DNA of 64,000 nucleotides from contig CP137666.1 in the NCBI GenBank assembly GCA_037976565.1, positions 52,975,271 through 53,039,270 of the forward strand, in the 5' to 3' direction. The notes under the pieces are model-generated. The model ran no database searches. It was not told the DNA's origin and worked only from the letters and a program-made list of their open reading frames with translations. Shown in pieces: positions 10,791 through 23,000 of this stretch. Made by a program: the position numbers and the translations under genes. Position 1 is the stretch's first letter. Each line of letters opens with the position of its first letter. This DNA comes from Mesocentrotus franciscanus. Its lineage: Eukaryota; Echinodermata; Echinoidea; Camarodonta; Strongylocentrotidae.

Positions 10791-11872
10791 GCATGCGCAA
10801 GTTTTGTGTGTAATTCTTCTTCGTGAGCACGTAGAACTTAAGCTTACACTCTTCGTATTTCGCGCTGTACAGTGAGTTTACACGCTCTGATAATTAACCT
10901 TTGTACTTTGACACGTGCTCCCATTCTTTTCTAATAAGTGTCTTTATCCCTTTTGATAAGTGCCCCTTTTCCTCCCATCATTAAACGTGCCCCTAATTTA
11001 AACCAACTTAGACCAATTTCCACCAAAGGTCGCTCGCTATAAGTCGCTCGCATTGATAGATTATATATAATTTTGTTACTTATCAAAGGTCTTTTCAGTC
11101 TTCCGTTATGAGAATGTGCTTAAAAATTATAATCCCATCAGGATTGGGTTTTTTCCTCTTTATAAGATGTAATTTTTTGCACTGCAACCTCACAAATCTT
11201 AAAATTTTTCCCGCTTGCTTCGCTCGCTCGCAAAAGAATATTCAGACCATCACACCCAACTGCAAAGTATGATGCTTAAGTAATATAGCTTGTATCATCT
11301 ATAAAGTGAAACAAACTTTGAAATCATTTCTGATAATGTAATCACAATGTATAGGGGTATATACCAATGTCTAAAAAACTGTATATTTTCGCTATGAGAT
11401 TTCCTTTAAAGGTGCCCTTTTTTGTTGGCCCCCACCCACTTTGGAAGTCGCTCTGCCGCCCATGCATGCGCTCATACGGGATAGGTAGAAGGTTCACGGA
11501 GATAGTATGTGTGAGAAAGCACCAGTGATTAAAATTAATGTGAAATATGTAAAAGCACTAAAAAGAGAATAAAAGAGGGAGATCGAGAGAGAGGAGGGGG
11601 GTGAGAGTCAGAGAGATCTAGAAAGAGAGTCAGAAAGAAACGAGCGAAGAGAATCCAATACACGTACCCATAAATCAAATACAGTCAATTGATGACTTGC
11701 TGAGAAACTCGATCCTCATTTTACAAGTAATTCAAATGTTTTGGTGAAAAAGCCCGATATTTAAAACAAATTATCCCTTTTTCCCCAGTCGGCAAGTTAT
11801 ATATCGATCATGATCATTGTCGATGTGTTATAGGAAAAGGAATCTAAATAAACATATGTCAATTAAATTCTC

Positions 11873-11981
11873 GAAGAAGGAGAGAAGGAGAAGGAGAAGG
11901 AGAAGGAGAAGGAGAAGAAGAAGGAGAAGGAGAAGGAGAAGGAGAAGAAGAAGGAGAAGAAGAAGGAGAAGGAGAAGGAGC
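11873..11981. repeat. (GAGAAG)n tract, copy 2
   Basis: Same array as at 10,672, slightly shorter, with three GAAGAA interruptions. Confidence 0.9.
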
Positions 11982-13062
11982 ATGCGCAAGTTTTGTGTGT
12001 AATTCTTCTTCGTGAGCACGTAGAACTTAAGCTTACACTCTTCGTATTTCGCGCTGTACAGTGAGTTTACACGCTCTGATAATTAACCTTTGTACTTTGA
12101 CACGTGCTCCCATTCTTTTCTAATAAGTGTCTTTATCCCTTTCGATAAGTGCCCCTTTTCCTCCCATCATTAAACGTGCCCCTAATTTAAACCAACTTAG
12201 ACCAATTTCCACCAAAGGTCGCTCGCTATAAGTCGCTCGCATTGATAGATTATATATAATTATGTTACTTATCAAAGGTCTTTTCAGTCTTCCGTTATGA
12301 GAATGTGCTTAAAAATTATAATCCCATCAGGATTGGGTTTTTTCCTCTTTATAAGATGTAATTTTTTGCACTGCAACCTCACAAATCTTAAAATTTTTCC
12401 TCGCTTGCTTCGCTCGCTCGCAAAAGAATATTCAGACCATCACACCCAACTGCAAAGTATGATGCTTAAGTAATATAGCTTGTATCATCTATAAAGTGAA
12501 ACAAACTTTGAAATCATTTCTGATAATGTAATCACAATGTATAGGGGTATATACCAATGTCTAAAAAACTGTATATTTTCGCTATGAGATTTCCCTTTAA
12601 AGGTGCCCTTTTTTGTTGGCCCCACCCACTTTGGAAGTCGCTCTGCCGCCCATGCATGCGCTCATACGGGATAGGTAGAAGGTTCACGGAGATAGTATGT
12701 GTGAGAAAGCACCAGTGATTAAAATTAATGTGAAATATGTAAAAGCACTAAAAAGAGAATAAAAGAGGGAGATCGAGAGAGAGGAGGGGGGTGAGAGTCA
12801 GAGAGATCTAGAAAGAGAGTCAGAAAGAAACGAGCGAAGAGAATCCAATACACGTACCCATAAATCAAATACAGTCAATTGATGACTTGCTGAGAAACTC
12901 GATCCACATTTTACAAGTAATTCAAATGTTTTGGTGAAAAAGCCCGATATTTAAAACAAATTATCCCTTTTTCCCCAGTCGGCAAGTTATATATCGATCA
13001 TGATCATTGTCGATGTGTTATAGGAAAAGGAATCTAAATAAACATATGTCAATTAAATTCTC

Positions 13063-13288
13063 GAAGAAGGAGAGGAGGAGGAGGAGGAGGAGGAGGAGGA
13101 GGAGGAGAAGGAGAAGGAGAAGGAGAAGGAGAAGGAGAAGGAGAAGGAGAAGGAGAAGGAGAAGGAGAAGGAGAAGGAGAAGGAGAAGGAGAAGGAGAAG
13201 GAGAAGGAGAAGGAGAAGGAGAAGGAGAAGGAGAAGGAGAAGGAGAAGGAGAAGGAGAAGGAGAAGGAGAAGGAGAAGGAGAAGAAAA
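13063..13288. repeat. (GGA)n + (GAGAAG)n tract, copy 3, expanded
   Basis: About twice the length of the tracts in copies 1 and 2. It starts with a pure GGA run (13,070-13,106) followed by an uninterrupted GAGAAG array to 13,282. The sequence after it diverges from the other copies. Confidence 0.9.
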
Positions 13289-14490
13289 GAACAAGATTAT
13301 TATTTTCTCCTTTTGCATTTGCTTTATTGAAGCTAGCATACCGGTAGTTAGGCTTCCTGAACACGAATAATATCCAAATGATTCTAACTTAGAGTGGCGA
13401 AAAATGAGTTCTCCAAGTGATTTAGTAAGTATGGTTTGTTTTGAGTATGATTTTGTGATGTGTTTATAACAACAAGAGTAACTTTTAAGGAAGTGAAAAT
13501 TAACAAAATCTCGATATTTCGATTATCAATGAATGAGTGTTTGGCGACTTTGAATTAACCTGTTGTCCCATGTATTGATTTTTGTGCTTTGACTGTGATG
13601 AGTAGATGTGTGACTGAATGATTTTTTTTCTGGCACTTTATACTAGAATCTTAATCACGGATAGAGCTAACTTGGCCTTGGTCAGCGATTAGTGTAATAA
13701 GGTGCGTGCGTGCAGGGAGTGTGCTAAATTCAGCGAATATGCGCCTTCGTAACTCCAGCACCACGAAGAAGAATCTCCTATCCAACTCAGACAGTGAACG
13801 GAAATACGCGCCGCTGATTGGCTGATCGCGCGACCCTCGCTTGTCTGCTAGCTGCGAGACATAGGCGATTCGCTACACTGAGCGCGGTGTATTGTACCTG
13901 GTGCACTACACTCGCCTGTTGTGTAGCGGCCGTGTTGCGGGAGCTGAAGCGGGGCTGTTCGGAAGATTTCGGCAGTCAGCTGGATCACGCGTTATGCACT
14001 AAACTCAAACACCAAGCAAAAAATGGTGACCAAAGACACATTCAGTGTAGAAAATCTATATGTTTCAACGATGTCGCTCTCTACACACTCATGTCGCTCA
14101 CATACAATTTGCACGTAGCTTTACACACACTTCAACCTACACATACATATCCTTCACAAAAAATTCTGACAAAATCATAAAAAAATATGACTTACCGAAA
14201 CCGAAAGAACCACCATACGATTTTGCTGAAAGTACCTAGAAATATCGATGACACCGATGGCGAAAAAAATTGTTCAAAAATCGAAGTCGGGATGGAAATA
14301 TAACGAGTTTGATATCAACGTAATCGAGAAGTCGCAGGCAGAAATAATCGCACTCATAGGTTTAACATTGTGGGAAAATATGCAAATGAATGAGTAAACA
14401 CCCAATCAACTACGAGCATCGTGACGCTAGCACTTTTATGAATGAAAAATGACGTCAGTCGGGCTTGAGCGAACAGAAGAGCACATTGCG
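13289..14490. other. 1.2-kb segment unique to the third copy; GC-rich patch at 13,735-14,030
   Basis: In copies 1 and 2 the GAGAAG tract is followed at once by GCATGCGCAAGTTTTG. In copy 3 that sequence appears only at 14,491, so this segment is either an insertion here or was deleted from the founder of copies 1 and 2. A CpG-richer patch (13,735-14,030) has a GATTGGCTGA CCAAT-type motif and could be a promoter, but no transcript start can be shown. AGCGATTAGTGT...AATTCAGC (13,684-13,735) recurs in diverged form at 16,506-16,560. No recognisable protein. Confidence 0.5.
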
Positions 14491-14590
14491 GATGCGCAAG
14501 TTTTGTGTGTAATTCTTCTTCGTGAGCACGTAGAACTTTAGCTTACACTCTTCGTATTTCGCGCTGTACAGTGAGTTTACACGCTCTGAT
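14491..14590. repeat. Right-hand boundary copy of the 1.2-kb unit
   Basis: ATGCGCAAGTTTTGTGTGTA through GTGAGTTTACACGCTCTGAT matches the last 100 bp of units 1 and 2 with about one mismatch, then departs at CTCTGAT into TTGGCCGATACG. This marks where the ancestral unit ended before duplication. Confidence 0.85.
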
Positions 14591-14748
14591 TGGCCGATAC
14601 GCTCCAGCTGTTCAAATTTAAGTGAGAGAGGGCCCCCCACTTACGTAAGCTTACGTAAGTCCAAGTGCAATGTCAATACGACTTTTTACGTAATATTACA
14701 TAACGCACTGACATGTCATGCTTTAAACAGGTGACGCACACTCAGCAT

Positions 14749-15487
14749 TAAGGCTGCGACGAGTAGTCGAATACTCGAATACTCGCACTGTTGACAGCTA
14801 CTCGAGTACGATTTCTCGTACTCGAATACTCGGCCGCTATTTTTTTGCTATTTTTTCAGTGGTTTTACAACCATCTCTGTGTCTCAACATAATGCGAATA
14901 AAGAATACTATTTAAAGCTAACCTACCTTCCTAATTTGAAGGGAAGAGATTTAATAAAAAGTGTCGATTTATTACGCAGGAGATCTTTTCTGAGCAAGGT
15001 AGCTAGGCCTCCAAAGCACTGACATAATTCCCTTCGGTAACAATGGCTGCGCGAGTCCAAAGGCCGCATTGCGACATAATCCTTTTCTTCGGTAGCAATG
15101 GCTGCGCGAGTCTGAAGTCCGCTTTGCAACATAATCCTTTTCTTCGGTGACAATGTCTGCCCTAGTCCAAAGTCCGCATTGCGACATAATCCTTTTCTTC
15201 GGTGACATAGATTCTAGATCTAGACTAGATGTATTTGTATTATTTTTATCGGAGCGTCGGCTTCGAAAAAAGAGTCGGGACTGTACCGACTCAGGCTTAT
15301 TCGTGTGAGTAAAATCACCAAAATAAAGGCTAGCTATGTATTAAGGTTTATTTTTAAATATTAAAAAAAAACAAAAAAAAACAAAAAAAAACAAAAAAAA
15401 ACAAAAAAAAAACATGGCGTCCGAGTATTCGCGGGTAAGGCTTGGAGTGTACTCGAGTACCTCATTACACGGTTATGCACAGCCCTA
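14749..15487. mobile_element. hAT-like non-autonomous element, 739 bp
   Basis: The ends are TAAGGCTGCGACGAG and, reverse-complemented, TAGGGCTGTGCATAA. Flanks are 8-bp near-duplicates, CTCAGCAT (14,741-14,748) and CTGAGCAT (15,488-15,495). An 8-bp duplication and TA(A/G)GGCTG-type termini are standard for hAT transposons. Subterminal ACTCGAGTA / GAATACTCG motifs repeat at both ends, as expected for transposase binding. No transposase frame. It contains a 55-bp tandem repeat and an (AAAAAAAAC)n run at 15,363-15,412. Confidence 0.8.
15023..15205. repeat. 55-bp tandem repeat, about 3.3 copies
   Basis: CATAAT(C)CCTTTTCTTCGGT begins units at 15,023, 15,075, 15,130 and 15,185, each followed by AACAATGGCTGCGCGAGTC-like sequence and GCATTGCGA. 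It lies wholly inside the hAT-like element. Confidence 0.85.
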
Positions 15488-15830
15488 CTGAGCATAGGTA
15501 CACACATAAATAGAAAAATCAACGAACATTTCAGTACAACTTGCAAGTTTGTACCTTAAATATGACGAAAATGAGAATTTTCCAAACTTAAGACTTAGTT
15601 AAGTAAGACTTAAACTTAAGTGAAATACTTAACTTTTCAAGGACACTGTAAAAATTGTACAAAATAGAAGATTTGACTGGAATGTCATGATTTTGGTATC
15701 AGATCAACCAGAAAATCGCACGCTATCTCCTCGCACTAATATCTTATAACATAGAGATTATGGCAGCCAGCAATAGCCAATCTGAAGGGCCCATGTTGGC
15801 TTGGCTAGGCGCCAACTGAGACGGGATGAA

Positions 15831-15906
15831 CGTATAAGACGCACCCCAGACTTTCGAGAAAAAAAATTGACGGGAAAAGGTGCGCCTTATACACGGAGAT
15901 TTACGG
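15831..15906. mobile_element. Small hairpin element with GTATAAGACGCACC arms
   Basis: CGTATAAGACGCACCCC (15,831) faces GGTGCGCCTTATACACGG (15,879-15,896), ending ATTTACGG. The layout of arms (CCGTAAAT...GTATAAGGCGCACC) recalls the ends of the TA-flanked element at 26,221-27,153. Too short to code. Confidence 0.55.
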
Positions 15907-16088
15907 TACTGCAGTACAATGTAGCCCTTCTTAATTACACAGCCAGAATAGTAATGCTGCTGTGTGTGGCCTTGGCTTTGTATACTAAATTAATCGCTCT
16001 TACTAGATTCTAGTAGGTATATTACTCACACATAGCAGCATTACTATCCTGGCTGTGTATTAAAATGGGCAAAACTGTACTGCAGTAC
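15907..16088. repeat. Palindromic element with about 60-bp arms
   Basis: TACTGCAGTACA opens both ends. The left arm carries ACACAGCCAGAATAGTAATG then CTGCTGTGTG; the right arm carries CACACATAGCAGCATTACTA then TCCTGGCTGTGT. The loop is about 65 bp. A typical MITE; no target duplication is clear. Confidence 0.7.
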
Positions 16089-16905
16089 ATTCAGGCAATA
16101 TTTTGTAAACCCTGCTGTATGATACTTTCAAATGGTTTAATACGTTTCAAATTAAATGCAACAGTAATTTTAATTTTCTCCCATTTGTTTTGTACATGTG
16201 CAGGATGTGTGTGACACATTTGTACTCTTTAGCGCTAAATCTAGAATGATGTTGATACTGTTACAGTTAGACCTAAATGCATTGTAGGAGTGAGAAATTT
16301 TGTAGTAAAAAAATTCTGTGAGGGTTAGCTAAGAACCGTGCTCCTTGAATTTAGCTTTGTTGGTGAAGCATTGGATAACCTACAAAGGTGACAAACGTCT
16401 GGTCAACTTTTGTGGTGGGGGTATTCTGAGTTGCTAAAAACAATCTGACAATTGTAACAGATAGGATTAAAGTTGGCAATTTGCCAATTTCATACTTAAC
16501 TACAATAGCGATTAGTGTGAAAAGGTGTGCACTTGGAGTGTCGCTGAATTCAGCAAACTCCCTGAGTGCACCTGTGTTTAAATTGTTCATGTATATTTAT
16601 GTATATTCTTTCAGTAATTTTCTTCAGTAACTTTTCATATTCATTTTTTAATCTCATGTAGAAAAAATGTAATGTTTGTCATGATTGTGATCAGTTTCAT
16701 TATTCTCTTGGAGTTCTCATTCTCGGCCTTGTTAAATTTGAACTGATGGTAGAGGAATGTCATACTTTTGAAGTTATGTGAGATTTAAAGTCAGTTTGAC
16801 ACTTCATTGAAAAGTGCAAAAACTGCAAATTAATTGAATTTCATTGAGATAACAAATGATAATTTGATATTGAAGCATCTACTGATAGTTTGTCATTTTG
16901 ATCAA
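16089..16905. other. 5' flank of the UBA-UBX-LRR gene
   Basis: AT-rich, no clear promoter or exon. If the first coding exon begins by splicing at 16,912, a 5' exon must lie upstream, but none could be recognised. Confidence 0.4.
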
Positions 16906-17018
16906 ATGCAGACCGTGGACTCCTTACTAGTCACCTTGGCTAGTATGGGATTTGACTTGGATCGTGGTCAAGCAGCGATACAGGCAGGAAAACTTACTGT
17001 ACATGAAGCTGTAGAATG
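16906..17018 (+). CDS. First recognised coding exon: UBA-like domain
   Basis: Encodes VDSLLVTLASMGFDLDRGQA followed by AIQAGKLTVHEAVEW; the next exon supplies LLQGG. The order L..L..MGF...A..A....A..W(L) is the classic ubiquitin-associated domain, close in layout to the N-terminus of UBXN1. The donor TG|GTAAGAA leaves phase 2 and the tryptophan codon is completed at 18,265. Confidence 0.85.
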
Positions 17019-20000
17019 GTAAGAATACATGGAATTGAATACATCGTTTGTTTGGAGTCAGAAGTGCATTACCTCTGTGTTAAAGTATATGAGCTAATGC
17101 CCTTCTGGCTCCAAAGAGACATCAAGAAGGGCCCAACTCCAGCAATTGTAGCCAAAGAGAGTTAGACCCAGCAAGTTTTGTTAGCAGACCATACTCCCTT
17201 AAGTATGAAAGAAGAACAAAAATCTTCTCTTTTTTTAGTAGGCTTCCTAGTGAACAAAACCCAGTATGCATAAAACAAAGACCCAAACTTATAAATTATT
17301 AAGTTGTTCTTAAAAACTAAGAAACTGCTCTGATGGAATTCAGTCATTATCCCACTTGTGTATTTAATGACATGGGTGTATATCTTTTATGTGCTGTGGA
17401 TGTGTAGACCCTACTTGCCAAGATGAATTCTAACTTGATTCAAAAGCATTTGAATAGTACCATATGTAATTGTATTTATAGCTTTTTGTATATTGATGAC
17501 GGTATGAGAGATTCAAGAAGCTTATTTATGCATAAAATGATAAATAGAAATACCTCATATTTCCTGTTGCACACAGCTCTCTTACTGAGTCCTTTGGCAA
17601 AAATTTGACTCGAATATGACCTTTCTTCAAAGCCCCTCTTAAAGTGTTGGGAGCCCCAAAAATTTGATGGAAAAATTTCACTGTGAAAGAGGATGTGATT
17701 TATGACACATTTCTCTAAGGATTTTCAAAACAAATGTGTGAAGTCGAATATTGATGAAAGAATACAAAATTAAGTTTTCCGCGTACAACAGAATACCTAA
17801 ATTATGTATTCTTTTATCAATATTTGTCTTCAGACACATTTTTTTTTTTTTTGGGGGGGGGGAATCTTTGCAGAAGTGTGTCTTAATGAAATCCTCTTTC
17901 ACATTATGATACAATTGAAGTGAAATTTTGCCATCAAATTTTTGGCGAATTTGGGGCTCCCAACACTCTAGAGGGGCTTTAACCATGAACATGTACATGT
18001 CTGAGTGGCATGGAAGAGTGCATCATCATCATCATCATTTAGCATCTGGTTTTCCAAGGTGCGGGGTTGGATGTTTAATTTCCGTTATGGCCCTTCTCCA
18101 AGCCTTCTGGTCTTCAGCATTCACCTGGGTAAGGCAAGATGTGTCTCCTTTCTCCTTTTTGTGTCTCCTTTCAGGTTTTATGAGGTCTACCACATGGTTT
18201 TGAGCCAACTACCTCAAAAGTCATCCTGCTATGAACATTCTTGTATATGATTTTCTTCTCTCAGGTTGTTGCAAGGTGGAGACAGAAACCAAGAAATTTC
18301 AACGAGACCGACAACTACGCTTTCCCTTCGATCATCATCACAAATACCGGTAAGCGTATTCTGAACTGGCACGGAGTATAATTGTAGGAATTAGTACGTG
18401 CTTTTAATTTCTGAAAAATAGCTTAGATGCTTGTATATGTTGCTCATAATCTGAGTAATGAATGAGTTTATTCAAATCTCAGGCAGAATTTCAAAACAAA
18501 ATTGATGGGATTGCACTTACTCTCCAACTAGAATCATCCTCCTACATGTATTTTCATGTTCAATGTTTATGTTTAATAGTCACCTGTATAGCTAAAAACC
18601 TAGGAAGACATGCAGACCCAAACGCATCATTTCATGCCAAAGGAATATACAAGTCGCAGTCAATTTGGTAACAATCTCATCACTTGATAGGTGTTAATAT
18701 TGTTCTAAATGTTCATTTTGAATCAAGAAATGTAATATCCAATATAATTTTGGACTGAATATGTTTGTTTTTTTCTGCCAATATTAAATTTAAGCCACGG
18801 ATTTGTATACATCTTCTTTTCATTGTGTAGGCACAACAATCATCAAGGGTAAGCTCCCAAGACCAGAATTATTTCCCTTTCAGTATGCCCCCAACATCTG
18901 TGCCAACTGTCCCCTCCCCTTCTGGTCCTGCTGTTCCATCTGTTGAGCAGACTCCTTCTCAGAGTAGTGAGCCAGAGAATGTTGTAAGTAGATTCTCCCT
19001 GACAGACAAGAAGAGAGAAGACAAGAACCGGTGGGAGCGAGAACAGAGGGAGCAACTTTCTGCAAAATACAAGGATGAGAGAATGCGGAAGAAGAAGGTG
19101 AGGTATTTTAAGGATATGATGACAGAGACATTTCTAGCTTACACTGTGCTTTAATTTTTCTGTACTCAATAAGATACCCACAAGGATTCTATGTTTGATA
19201 TGATCATACAACCTCATCTTAACAAACTCACCTCCTCACCTCATAGTTCTATAAACATACCACACTCAGTTAATAAGTAGTTACAACTCACACTACATTT
19301 CTAACTCACATCACAACAGGCAGGGTACATTGTAAAAGGCTTACAAAATGTAAAGATCTTTGATTTTGGATGTTATGTAAATGCAGTTTAAAAAAAGTTA
19401 CTGGCTTTTGAATCTTACATTTGATGCTATCATTTTCATTTCTTGGTCATCATTATTAATGTAGGGAGAAAGGATTATCAGAAGCCATCTACCCTTTATA
19501 ATCAACTGGAAACATTTCTTTTAATTCACACAGCAAGGAAAAAAGAAGAAGAAATCCAACAGATTATGAACGTCTTGTTTACGACTTCTATGTTTGATTA
19601 AAGATCTGCTTGAAAATAAAGTGTTCTCATTAAATTCAGGCTCATGACATAGTTTTAAAAGGGATTGAAGACGACCGCAAAGCCAAACAACTCAAGACAC
19701 CATCGCACCCATCACCAACTAGCCCAACTTCTTCAGGATCACGTTCTGTGATATCATCAGATGTCAAAGACACACCAGCAACAGTATCAATGAGTCCTGA
19801 GATTCCACCACAGTCAGATCGTTCACAAGATGTGCCTTCTGGGAGTAAAGAAGAAAAGGACACAGCTAAAGAGAGAGAAATCGCTACTCCCAAACCCCCA
19901 GTGAATTGCACTCTACAGGTACCACTGTCAGATTCTTCTGTCTCTTCTCAAAGTAGATGGTCTTTCCTTCTCCACAATATCATGCTTCATATGATGTCTG

Positions 20001-23000
20001 TGTTGATAATGATGATGATGATTATTGTGATGGTGATGGTGATGATGTTGGTGGTGGTGATGGTTTTTATTCGACTTGACCTTTAATTGTCTTGAGCTGT
20101 ATGGGATTTAGTACATAATTTATGATTTAGAATTATGGAATGTTAATTTTAAGTGAGTGCTAAGAAGGCAAGTATATGCTTGTTAACAAGCTATAGTGGA
20201 TACAGGATGATTAAACTATGATTCAAACATGTATATGATATCCTAATATACAAATATAAGAGATAACATCCATGAAAATGATTATTATGTTCTAGAAATG
20301 GTCTCACATCAACTTTTGAAATACTTCCCAATCTGTGCAGTATAATGGTGTAGTTGGATCAGACGAGGTATGCAAAATATTGCATGGCTAAGTAGCTACA
20401 TTATGAGAAGGTGAAACTTGATCCAATTTCTCTTCACAGATACGTCTTCCATCGGGTCAGCACATGAGGGAGACATTCTCCTCCAGTTCTTTGTTGAGTG
20501 AGGTCATCAGCAAGATCAAAGAGCTCCGCTCATCTCTGGGTGACAATGTAGAGCTAATGCAGGTATGGACAGTGAACGTTTCGCTTTCAGTATTTCTATT
20601 TACAAGGAATTTACCTGATTGGAGACAATTTGAATTTGGTATCATCCATATTTTTCATAGAATACAGCCCGAGTTATCTTGAAATTAGTTTTCAACAGGT
20701 TGAGGAATGATACCTTGCCACATTGCTTTAGAGGTGTATGATTTCAAGCGCACAATCGAACTAGATTAAGGCTAATCTTAGATTTTTTTTTTTTTAATTC
20801 CTACTGTAAAAAATTGTTGATCTTTCCTCACTGTATAGGAAATATGCTTTTATTGTGGCTAGTGTATTTTAACTGAAGAACATATGATTGTTTTTTTGAT
20901 GAACTTTCTTGTCTGTTCATGATTATCCTGTTCCAAATGATCCTGTACCAAACTCAAGATTCCCGCAATAATATCAATAAAGTTTTTAAATATTGTAACT
21001 TGAATTTGGGCGTTTGAAACATTTTTCCACACTTTTATACTTTCTCTCTCTTCATTCAGCCATTTCCAAGGAAGGTATACACTGCTGAGGAGCTCACCAA
21101 ATCTCTCTATGATTTAGGCCTTACTCCAAGCGGAAGTCTGGTTGTCAGAACAGGTAGTCCCTCACAAGGTAACTTTGTGCTGTTTATATCCTATGCTGAG
21201 AGCCAGAATGGCATAAAACACAAATCTTTATCATCCTTCTGGATCTCAGCATATGATATATCTTTATAATCAATATATCATACATAAGATGGCATTATTC
21301 ATGAAGCCTATCTTTGGGCCTATCTTTCCAATTATACTTGCACTGATTGGTATTTAAATATATACGACTGTTGTTGGTGTCTTTAGTTAGTATAGACAGG
21401 TTATAAACATGTGTGAGTCTTTTTAAAGCCATTTTACACTCTATCATAATAATTGGTCCCAATCTGAGAATTGAACAGGAGGGGTGCTGTTATGGGAAAA
21501 CATATGCATAATGACCTTAGCTTTATATTAAGCATCTGATTTCTACATTTATCTACAGTAAGTGGGGTTTTTTAAATTCTTTTTTAGCCTGCTTGCCACA
21601 ATGTGATTTTGTTTTGAAATTAATGATGCAAAATATGTTTTGACTTCTAAGGCTTGATGTTCTTAATTGTAAATTACATATTTAATTGAAAGATGCATTA
21701 AAGTAAGTCGTTGCTTCTTTCTCCTTGTTACAGCTCAAGCACCAGGTTTGCCTGAAGATCTCAACACTGGCCAACCATCCTCTGGAAGATTACCTAGGAG
21801 GATTGAACCCATGCCCAACCTCTTTGCTGAGCCTATGCAAACACCGGTTCACCGATGGGGGCGGGGTCATACCATGGGAGACGCGATGGGGGAAGGGCAG
21901 ACAGAGGGAGAGGCCAGTGAAGAAGAGGGTGAGATGGAGAGGGCAGGAGGAGTGGTTGCTATGGACGATGCAGAGATGGAAGAAAACAGAGGAGAAAGAC
22001 TCTTTGATGTGAGTGATGGAGAAGAGAGGATGGCCGTGGATGAGGCTGGGCTAGGACGCGGACTGCAGGAGGATGAGGAAGAGGAGGAGGAGGAGATGGG
22101 TGATGATGGGGGTGTTGTTGACATGTGGGGACAGGCAGTTCCTCCTGAGTTGCAGTACATGGCTGGCATGATGGGAGGTGGTGGTAGGCAAGGAGGACAA
22201 GGTTAGTAATGCATGTTCTATTTGATTCATTTTTTATCAATTGTTTAATAAATTGTTGTGCATAAAGCATTGATAAGTCTCTGAAAAATCTCCATATTGC
22301 TCATCTGATAATTCTGAGCAAGCAAGTAACTCTGTTTATATTCTAGAGTGAAAAAAATTAAATATATGTAAAAATCTTTTATCTACAGTTATGTTTATGG
22401 TATTCATTTTGTCATTGACTGTTAAACCAGAAAGGTGCTCATTAAATGCTTGTAAAGTTTGCAAGTGGTTAGCATTTGTAAAAGCTTTATGCCACATTAT
22501 AATCGAATTACAATTGACACAACACTCAATTTTTATGATTCACGAAAGTTTCTTGCCGAGAAAATATCTGTTGTTTTCAATTTGTGAAAGTAGGTGCTGT
22601 TATAGTAGATAATATTCTTTTTCAAACCATGTCTCAGTATCAGGCCACATTGTGTCATGAGAGATAAGATGTTGGACATTGTATGAGGAGCTAGAGGAAG
22701 AATCCCTGGTATGAATACACAGAAAATAGTGTCATATGTTGTTAAAATGACCAATATCTTTGTTGTTTTCAGCATATGAGCACATAATCAATTGTCAAAT
22801 AATAATGAATTAAATAAGGGGCTTGAGACGTTTGGTGCTAAACATTGGGAAGATGAAATCATTGAATCTCTGAACACTTTGAACACTACTTTATCAAAGT
22901 AATCATTAATGTATCTGATACAGTATGCTATACATGTAACCGGATCAATCACTCAAGTGTATAATCTAACATGCAGTACATCTAAATATGTGTGCCCGCT

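Larger units (their letters stand above)
9683..13285. repeat. 1.2-kb tandem triplication
   Basis: Three head-to-tail copies start at CTCTGATAATTAACC: 9,683, 10,885 and 12,075 (periods 1,202 and 1,190). They are near identical, differing by a few substitutions and GAGAAG tract length. Each unit holds the right part of the 9.1-kb element plus about 620 bp of flank with the GAGAAG tract. Junctions have CTCTGAT, which is also found at the outer left (9,683) and outer right (14,583) edges. Copies 2 and 3 share CTATAAGTCGCTCGCATTGA, where copy 1 has CTAAGCTCGCTCGCATTTAT, so copies 2 and 3 are the closest pair at that site. Confidence 0.9.

Noticed and set aside
10616..13364. Long poly-Arg, poly-Leu, Ser-Phe and Ser-Pro open frames
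   Set aside because: They are translations of the (GAGAAG)n tracts in several frames and carry no gene signal.
13818..14180. 120-codon frame in the CpG-richer patch
   Set aside because: No recognisable motif, no splice context linking it to the UBA exon, and it sits in a segment that differs between tandem copies. It could be a lost promoter but not a supported gene.
16834..16905. Starting the UBA protein at the ATG at 16,834
   Set aside because: The extra 24 residues (MNFIEITND...) are not part of a UBA fold and the DNA looks like an intron 3' end; ATG 16,906 or a splice at 16,912 is preferred.
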